Shown here: positions 7,936 to 12,696 of the stretch, one piece after another
Position numbering within the stretch: position 1 is the stretch's first letter
Layout of the letters: the number at the start of each line of letters is the position of its first letter
Assembly (NCBI GenBank): GCA_964521025.1
Contig: CAZFPK010000078.1
Location: 1-12,696 of the forward strand
Direction of reading: 5' to 3'
Length of the DNA: 12,696 bases
From: DRTC01 sp964521025
Lineage (GTDB): Bacteria > Cloacimonadota > Cloacimonadia > Cloacimonadales > TCS61
Program-made: the position numbers and the translations under genes
The notes under the pieces: generated by a model
What the model was told of the DNA's origin: nothing
The model's database searches: none
What the model saw: the letters and a program-made list of their open reading frames with translations, nothing else

Positions 7936-9567
7936 TCAATCAGGGGATTGGTAACGATGAATATTTTTGAATTTAACGAATTTCAAAATATACTCCAATC
8001 TTTTTTCTGCTGCTTTGATCCTATCCTTGAAATACGGCTTGGATTTTCCAATATCGGAAAAAATACCAAGATCATGAACAATCCTCAGGAATGCAGCTGT
8101 CCAAAAGCCATTTTCCTGTTTTGCAGAATATGACATATCCCTGAAATAATATTTTCTGAATTTTTCGATGAATTGCGCATCGAAAGGAATATTCGAGTCC
8201 AATAAAAGTGATGCCGCATCATAAATGGAGTACCCGATCCGCATCGATTGAATGTCGATCACATTAATTTTCCTGTCTTTGATGAGAAGATTTGTCGCTT
8301 GGAAATCACGGTGCATTATTGCTTTCGGAAATTTATCCAGTTCTTTGAAAATTTCTGCTGAAAATTCATCGATCTCATTATTGGAAAGATGTTTTTTCAA
8401 ATAAAGATCATTATACAAATTCAGATCGAATTTAATATTCTCGAAGTCAAAATATTTCACAGGGAAACAGGCATCGAGCGGAAATTTATTCACATCCATT
8501 TTCTCTAAATTTACCAGCAATTCGATACATCCCTGATAGATATCTTGAACCCGAGGATGTTCCAAACCTAATTCTTTTACCAGTTCGCAAAGAGATTTTC
8601 TGCCGGCATCTTCAATCAAAAGCCAGTTCTTCTGTTTTTTCAAAACGGTCGGAACTTTAAATTTACTTTCCGCAAAAAAATCTGAAAAATTTTTCCAGGC
8701 ATTTAATTCTCTAATTTCATCGGAGAGCATTAAAATTTCAGAATCAATATTTTCCCCGACAATTCTCAAAATGGTTTTGCTGGATGCTCCTGCAAATACT
8801 TTTTCTATATTTTTTATTTTCTTAAAATGTTTCAGAGAATTCAAAATTGAATATAGATTTCGCACTTTTTTCAGTCTTTCGGGAGTTCCGATATCGCACC
8901 AATAATCAAGACCGATGGGGATCGCATTTATTTTTATGTTATGTTTGATCAATGCTGCATAAACATCGATTATGCTGTATTTTCCTGCAGGTAGATGAGC
9001 AAAAAAATCGTTATTGAAAATATGAATTCCGGTGAAAGTTCCTTTCTGATCTTTAGAAGAAATGCGGTTTTCCAGGTGGTACAGGATCCTGCCTTTTGCA
9101 TCTGAGAATCCGGTCAGACCAATTTCCGAATCAAAGTAACAGGCATTTTTTTCAGATCCATCGGGAACAAGCAATAAACTCGCGATTGCTCCTGAACTTT
9201 GATGGATTTCCAGATATTCTTTCAGATCGAAGAAAAAGAGAATATCGGAATTGATAACTATGATTTGTTCATCTTTTTGCAGATATTCTTGAGCGTTGGC
9301 AATCCCGCCGCCCGTATCGAGAAGTTCATTCTCATAAAAAAAATTCCATTCTATCTCCGGATAATTTTCCGACAGATATTTTTCGATATTTTTCCCTTGA
9401 TAAAATAGGTTTACTGCGATCCGGTCGATTTCAACAGATTCCAGTTTTCCGATGATAATATCGATTATCCGTGTATTTTTATCGATCTTGATCAATGGTT
9501 TCGGAATTTTAGAAGTGATCTTTCCCAACCGGTTTCCCATTCCTGCCGCCAGGATCATTGCCCGCAT
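7936..9567 (-). CDS. MurU-like nucleotidyltransferase fused to AmgK-like sugar kinase (candidate MurNAc recycling enzyme)
   Basis: This 543-residue protein has two enzyme domains. Residues 1-235 form a sugar-1-phosphate nucleotidyltransferase: MILAAGMGNRLG, then IPKPL with Lys23, LLDTGGGIANA (82-92), INSD with metal-ligand Asp108, FTGIHIF (178-184) and the second acid in WCDIGTPERL (Asp225). The VNLFYQGKNIEKYL stretch and the LDTGGGI motif are MurU-like. Residues 255-543 form an aminoglycoside-phosphotransferase-fold kinase: an AGASSKTILRIV N-lobe, WLLIEDAG hinge, MHRDFQATNLL (catalytic Asp421, Asn426) and VIDIQSMRIGYSIYDAASLL (metal Asp438), as in AmgK rather than antibiotic kinases. In pseudomonads AmgK makes MurNAc-alpha-1-phosphate and MurU converts it to UDP-MurNAc. 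I chose ATG 9567 because GGAAGG lies 7 bases upstream and the Rossmann strand starts there; the frame stays open to 9801 with no family-like residues. Other amino-sugar substrates remain possible. Confidence 0.85.
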   Translation of the reverse strand: MRAMILAAGMGNRLGKITSKIPKPLIKIDKNTRIIDIIIGKLESVEIDRIAVNLFYQGKNIEKYLSENYPEIEWNFFYENELLDTGGGIANAQEYLQKDEQIIVINSDILFFFDLKEYLEIHQSSGAIASLLLVPDGSEKNACYFDSEIGLTGFSDAKGRILYHLENRISSKDQKGTFTGIHIFNNDFFAHLPAGKYSIIDVYAALIKHNIKINAIPIGLDYWCDIGTPERLKKVRNLYSILNSLKHFKKIKNIEKVFAGASSKTILRIVGENIDSEILMLSDEIRELNAWKNFSDFFAESKFKVPTVLKKQKNWLLIEDAGRKSLCELVKELGLEHPRVQDIYQGCIELLVNLEKMDVNKFPLDACFPVKYFDFENIKFDLNLYNDLYLKKHLSNNEIDEFSAEIFKELDKFPKAIMHRDFQATNLLIKDRKINVIDIQSMRIGYSIYDAASLLLDSNIPFDAQFIEKFRKYYFRDMSYSAKQENGFWTAAFLRIVHDLGIFSDIGKSKPYFKDRIKAAEKRLEYILKFVKFKNIHRYQSPD

Positions 9568-9643
9568 CTTATTACCTTCCGCTATAGTCTGATGAACAAA
9601 AAAATAAAAATCGGTAATTTGTGTCTTTATTTTTTTCAAGAAA

Positions 9644-9649
9644 ATTATA
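9644..9649 (-). promoter_or_regulatory. Candidate -10 box for the minus-strand operon
   Basis: On the minus strand this is a perfect TATAAT, about 75 bases upstream of the MurU-AmgK-like start. No good -35 hexamer is seen at 16-18 bases, so the assignment rests on the -10 alone, in very AT-rich DNA. Confidence 0.25.
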
Positions 9650-9820
9650 AATCTTAACTTGACATCAGTTATTGATGAGATTTTTGGAGAATATGCAGGT
9701 ATAAAAACTTGGATATGAAGAAGTTGAATTCTTTCGATTCCATTAGCGGCAGCAGGACAAAGTCTTTGCTTGAAAAGGAAATTATATGATTTATCGATCA
9801 AAGTTATTTATTTTTTTCTT

Positions 9821-9871
9821 CTCGCTCCTCTTAATCTCCCTCTCTTTCTTTAAAGAGAGGGCAGGGGTGAG
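9821..9871 (+). repeat. REP-like palindrome at the 5' end of gene 4
   Basis: The core is a perfect 10-bp stem, CCCTCTCTTT (9838-9847) and AAAGAGAGGG (9852-9861), with a 4-base loop. An outer, imperfect arm pairs CTCGCTCCTC (9821-9830) with CAGGGGTGAG (9862-9871) at 7 of 10 positions. The GGGCAGGGGTGAG arm resembles dispersed repetitive extragenic palindromes seen in many bacterial genomes. It is also G/C-richer than its surroundings. Its right arm supplies the SD of gene 4. Copy number in this genome cannot be judged from one window. Confidence 0.6.
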
Positions 9872-9874
9872 TTC

Positions 9875-11233
9875 TTGAAAAAATTCAAATTAAATATTCT
9901 CTTGAATATCGACGAGAGATTTGAGAATAAAGCGAAGTATGTGCTTCGAACTTTTGGGAAGATCCTTGGTTTTTCTCCAATTTTTTACAATAGTTTTACG
10001 ACCTCTGAAATTCATCTCTGTTATGGATTAAAAAACGAAAATAAATATCCAGTTCAAATTTTTAATTATCCTTCTGTGGCGGAATTTTTTTTGCGGAAAG
10101 AGTTATATCCGGCTGAAAATGTTAACCTCGTAAAATTCGGTGAGCATTATGTTCCTTTTCTATTCTCCCAAACCGGAGAGATTTTTCATTCATTACCGGG
10201 AAATACGGAGATCAGGAAAGATATTATTTCTTCTGCTTTTTATTTTCTTTCCTGCTGGCAGGAATATGTTGTCTCACCTAAAATAACAACTGAAAAAGGA
10301 TATGACCACGCTTTTTCCTTGCAATCTAATCTTCCTTTTTCGGAAATCGCTCCGGTCGATATATATTGTGAAATTCTCAGTTTTGCTCTCAAAGAAGTTT
10401 TCCCTGATTTTAATCCTCAGAAAAAATGGAAAAAAAATAAAGATTTTGCCATTACATTTTCTCATAATATTAAATTTTCAATAAATTTGGATAATTCCCG
10501 TGAAAATAATCTAAAAATAATTAAAGCAAAATTGTTGCATCACAGTCATCCGGTTTTAAAGATTCATAAACAAGAAAAACATTGTAAAATTAACTCAACT
10601 TTTTTCGTTCCTTCGATTTCGCTAAGTAATAGTGAAAATTATGATAATCTAGCAGATGACTTTGATAAACAGCAGGTTTTGAGCTTTTTAAAGGATTATG
10701 AAGTAAACTTGCTGGGAAGTTCACATACCGGAAATCAATACTATAAGCTGCTGGAAGAATTAAAAGAATTAGCTGGATTTTCAGTAAAAGGTTTCCAGAT
10801 TTCCAATATGAATTTCATATACCTGGAATTATTTAAGATCGTGGAAAAAGCAGGAATTAAATATGACGCGAGCATGGGATTTACAGAAAACATCGGTTTT
10901 CGAGCTGGAATTTCTTACCCGTTTTATCCGTATTATCTGAAAGAAGACAGGCAATTTCATGTGTTGGAAATTCCAACGATAATTTCGGATGAGATGCTTT
11001 TTTATCAATTTGGAAATGATCTGAAAAGAGCAAAAAATAATACAATTGATTTGCTCAAAAATTCTCTGAAGCATAATTCTCATCTATCGATTTCCTTTAG
11101 TAACCAGGTTTTTGATTGGTTGCATTTTCCGGGTTGGGCAAAACTTTACAGGAAGATCATTAAATTCGGGAAAAAGCATAATGGCTGGTTGTGTTCTTTG
11201 GATGAGATGTATGAGTATTGGCGGGAGAGATGA
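9875..11233 (+). CDS. Polysaccharide deacetylase-like protein (DUF7033 type) with degraded active site
   Basis: This 452-residue protein has no signal peptide. Residues 4-110 resemble the DUF7033 N-terminal domain, and about 190-452 follow the NodB-type polysaccharide deacetylase barrel: FAITFSHNIKF (191-201), STFFV (241-245), LLGSSHTGN (279-287), IKYDASMGF (328-336), GFRAGISYPFYPYYL (341-355), LEIPTIISDEML (364-375) and a final GW...LDEMYEYW. In active relatives the first motif is usually THDVD, with metal-binding aspartates. Here it reads SHNIK, and the usual late WHN is SFSN, so catalysis may be lost; His284 of the HPS-like motif remains. Start: TTG 9875 is the only start-like codon between the in-frame stop at 9851 and the conserved N-terminus, with AGGGGTGAG just before it. 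It diverges from the MurU-AmgK operon. The family call is moderately firm; function could be binding rather than deacetylation. Confidence 0.75.
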   Translation: MKKFKLNILLNIDERFENKAKYVLRTFGKILGFSPIFYNSFTTSEIHLCYGLKNENKYPVQIFNYPSVAEFFLRKELYPAENVNLVKFGEHYVPFLFSQTGEIFHSLPGNTEIRKDIISSAFYFLSCWQEYVVSPKITTEKGYDHAFSLQSNLPFSEIAPVDIYCEILSFALKEVFPDFNPQKKWKKNKDFAITFSHNIKFSINLDNSRENNLKIIKAKLLHHSHPVLKIHKQEKHCKINSTFFVPSISLSNSENYDNLADDFDKQQVLSFLKDYEVNLLGSSHTGNQYYKLLEELKELAGFSVKGFQISNMNFIYLELFKIVEKAGIKYDASMGFTENIGFRAGISYPFYPYYLKEDRQFHVLEIPTIISDEMLFYQFGNDLKRAKNNTIDLLKNSLKHNSHLSISFSNQVFDWLHFPGWAKLYRKIIKFGKKHNGWLCSLDEMYEYWRER

Positions 11234-11257
11234 GTAGTAAATTGTATTGACAATAAT

Positions 11258-11286
11258 TTTATATATTTGAAAAGAGATATTATAAT
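11258..11286 (+). promoter_or_regulatory. Candidate promoter of the C10 peptidase gene
   Basis: A perfect TATAAT (11281-11286) lies 17 bases after TTTATA (11258-11263, 4/6 match to TTGACA). Transcription would begin near 11293, giving a short leader that carries AGGAGG. A TTGACA at 11247-11252 is wrongly spaced for this -10. A TAnnTTTG box as used in Bacteroidota (TATATTTG, 11262-11269) is an alternative reading. Confidence 0.35.
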
Positions 11287-11302
11287 TCAAATAAAAAAAA
11301 TT

Positions 11303-11308
11303 AGGAGG
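11303..11308 (+). promoter_or_regulatory. Ribosome binding site AGGAGG whose expected start codon reads ATA
   Basis: This perfect SD is 20 bases before the first in-frame ATG (11329), too far for normal initiation. At the ideal distance, 8 bases on, the in-frame codon is ATA (11317-11319), and the following codons read K-N-F-M-L-L-M. The site therefore suggests that translation starts, or once started, at 11317. Confidence 0.7.
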
Positions 11309-11328
11309 ATTTAGTTATAAAAAATTTT

Positions 11329-12696
11329 ATGCTTTTAATGTTAATCATTATCTCTATGTACGGATTAATTGGCGATCCTGTAGATATTAATGATGCTGAG
11401 CAGGTAGCTTTCAATTTGTATATTGAAAGAAGTGGAAGGGAAGATTTAAGTGGATTGGAAATAATTGAGACTTTTATTGAAACTGAAGATTCATTAAATA
11501 TTTATTACATCTTTAATTTTAATCAGATTGGATATATGTTAGTAGCGGCTGATTTCTCAGTTTTTCCTGTGCTTATGTATAGTTTTGAAACAGATTATTC
11601 ACCAGATGACAATCCTGAATATTTTATAGAGTTATTAGATCATTTTAAGGGACTAGTTATTTACATCAAAGAAAATAACATTGAACCAACAGAAGATATC
11701 CAAAATGAATGGATTAGGCTAAATGTAGATTCTAATGATTTTGTGCCAGACTTAAATTTTAGAGAAGTTGAACCGTTACTAACAACTTTATGGCATCAAT
11801 ATTCTCCATATAATGACGAATGTCCTTGTGAAACTATTGTCGGATGTGTTGCAGTAGCTCAAGGTCAGTTTATGAAATATTGGTATTTTCCTTTTCATGG
11901 TTCTGGAACACATTCTTATATTCCTAATACTTATCCTGATTTAGGTGAACAATTTGCTGATTTCGAAAATACTTATTATGATTGGGATGATATGCCGGAT
12001 AGTATAAATGAAGAATCGGATCCAGGAGAAATAAGTGCAATTGCAACTTTTTTATATCAGTGTGGTGTTTCCGTTAACATGGACTATGGCTGGTATAGTA
12101 CTGGAGGATCATCTGCTAGTTTTTTTTCAATATCATACGCTTTAGAAACATATTTTTATTATGATTCTGATTATCAAAATCTTTATTTTGATGATTTTAC
12201 TTTAGATGAATGGAATGAAATCCTACAGAATGAATTGGATAATTCAAGACCAGTTCCATATGGACATAATTTTCCCAATCATCACGTTCGTGTAATTGAT
12301 GGCTTTCAGGGTGAATATCATTTTCATGAAAATTCTGGAGGTGGAGGTGGTGGGTCGTACTTTTATGTTGAAAATTATTTGGAATATGATCACAGGGCAA
12401 TAGTAAACATTACTCCTGAACACATTAACGGTGATTTTACCGCTATTACATATACTGAAGGAGAATTTCCTTTAGTAGTCATATTTGAAGATACTTCTAC
12501 TCCAGTTGACCATAACTTCCCATATATTCATGGACCCATTTCTAGCTGGCAATGGGACTTCGACAGTGATGGAATCATAGATTCTGAAGAACAAACAGAT
12601 GTTTTTATTTATGACGAACCCGGATTATATGATGTAACTTTAACTTTTAGGATTTTATACATCATATCTATAATTTTATCCCGATATTTGAATTCC
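11329..12696 (+). CDS. Secreted C10 (streptopain-family) cysteine peptidase with PKD domain, 3' truncated by window end
   Basis: The frame is open from 11329 to the window end (456 residues, no stop). Residues 1-12 are hydrophobic and begin a signal peptide; initiating at ATA 11317 instead would add (M)KNF, giving the usual positive n-region. A streptopain-like prodomain follows (16-140; DINDAEQVAFNLYIER, GYMLVAADFSVFPVLMYS). The peptidase (about 145-360) shows LLTTLWHQYSPYN with oxyanion Gln157, the nucleophile in VGCVAVAQGQFMKYW (Cys173), and the base in NHHVRVIDGF (His319). The usual NWGWGG active-site loop is NSGGGGGGS here (335-343), so both tryptophans are missing. A PKD domain begins near residue 370 (VVIFEDTS, SSWQWDFDSDG, DEPGLYDVTLTF) and then breaks into a hydrophobic tail with no PKD-like continuation. 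The product would be exported and cut proteins outside the cell if still active. Family assignment is firm; activity is uncertain. Confidence 0.85.
   Translation, partial: MLLMLIIISMYGLIGDPVDINDAEQVAFNLYIERSGREDLSGLEIIETFIETEDSLNIYYIFNFNQIGYMLVAADFSVFPVLMYSFETDYSPDDNPEYFIELLDHFKGLVIYIKENNIEPTEDIQNEWIRLNVDSNDFVPDLNFREVEPLLTTLWHQYSPYNDECPCETIVGCVAVAQGQFMKYWYFPFHGSGTHSYIPNTYPDLGEQFADFENTYYDWDDMPDSINEESDPGEISAIATFLYQCGVSVNMDYGWYSTGGSSASFFSISYALETYFYYDSDYQNLYFDDFTLDEWNEILQNELDNSRPVPYGHNFPNHHVRVIDGFQGEYHFHENSGGGGGGSYFYVENYLEYDHRAIVNITPEHINGDFTAITYTEGEFPLVVIFEDTSTPVDHNFPYIHGPISSWQWDFDSDGIIDSEEQTDVFIYDEPGLYDVTLTFRILYIISIILSRYLNS

Larger units (their letters stand above)
9568..9874. other. Divergent promoter region between genes 3 and 4
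   Basis: This 307-base spacer separates two divergent genes, so promoters for both directions must lie here or close by. Seen in it are a TATAAT for the minus strand (9649-9644), a TTGACA for the plus strand (9659-9664) with no matching -10 box, and a small dyad CATCA-GTTAT-TGATG (9663-9677) overlapping that TTGACA, which could be an operator but is short. A REP-like palindrome fills the right end (9821-9871). No coding sequence is supported. Confidence 0.55.

Noticed and set aside
9659..9687. TTGACA-based promoter for gene 4
   Set aside because: No acceptable -10 hexamer occurs 16-18 bases downstream, so a promoter cannot be placed there with confidence.
9568..9801. 78-residue N-terminal extension of the MurU-AmgK-like protein
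   Set aside because: The nucleotidyltransferase fold begins with MRAMILAAG at 9567, which has its own SD. The extension reads through the divergent promoter spacer and has no family resemblance.
9867..9869. GTG as an alternative start of gene 4
   Set aside because: It is out of frame with the conserved protein; TTG 9875 is the only start-like codon after the in-frame stop at 9851.
12197..12400. Minus-strand frame inside the C10 peptidase gene
   Set aside because: It is His-rich antisense of a region with clear peptidase motifs on the plus strand, with no ribosome site.

Overview
The window is AT-rich, gene-dense bacterial DNA with long, many-domain secreted proteins. They combine cysteine-peptidase, PKD, CARDB, Fn3 and parallel beta-solenoid modules. 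This style, the Shine-Dalgarno (SD) leaders and a DUF7033-type deacetylase-like protein point to an anaerobic member of the Fibrobacterota-Chlorobiota-Bacteroidota (FCB) assemblage. Candidatus Cloacimonadota is my best guess. That is inference from protein style; there is no rRNA or other marker gene here.

Layout, left to right. Positions 1-242 hold a strong bidirectional terminator hairpin (69-100) and a second perfect hairpin (208-235) just past the stop of gene 1. Gene 1 (243-5792, minus) encodes a 1849-residue secreted protein. It has a signal peptide, a prodomain-like region, a C39-like cysteine peptidase, beta-sandwich modules, a long beta-solenoid with a 163-residue internal duplication, then CARDB and Fn3 domains. 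A 406-base spacer with no gene follows. Genes 2 and 3 (6199-7911 and 7936-9567, minus) form a two-gene operon with a 24-base gap. Gene 3 is transcribed first and is a fusion of a MurU-like sugar-1-phosphate nucleotidyltransferase with an AmgK-like anomeric sugar kinase. Gene 2 is a CocE/NonD-type alpha/beta hydrolase. Across a 307-base divergent spacer, gene 4 (9875-11233, plus) is a polysaccharide deacetylase-like protein with a degraded active site. It starts at TTG, directly after a REP-like palindrome that supplies its SD. Gene 5 (from 11329, plus, running off the window) is a secreted C10 (streptopain-family) cysteine peptidase with a PKD domain. Its best-placed start codon reads ATA rather than ATG.

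How they may work together. The fused kinase/nucleotidyltransferase would turn free MurNAc (or a related amino sugar) into UDP-MurNAc, the anabolic cell-wall recycling route known from pseudomonads. The hydrolase may serve a related step or be unrelated. Gene 4 may act on, or only bind, an aminosugar polymer. The two secreted cysteine peptidases flank this intracellular cassette and probably act in extracellular protein digestion or surface interactions. The functional links are inference from gene order only. No CRISPR array, tRNA, rRNA or transposase was seen.
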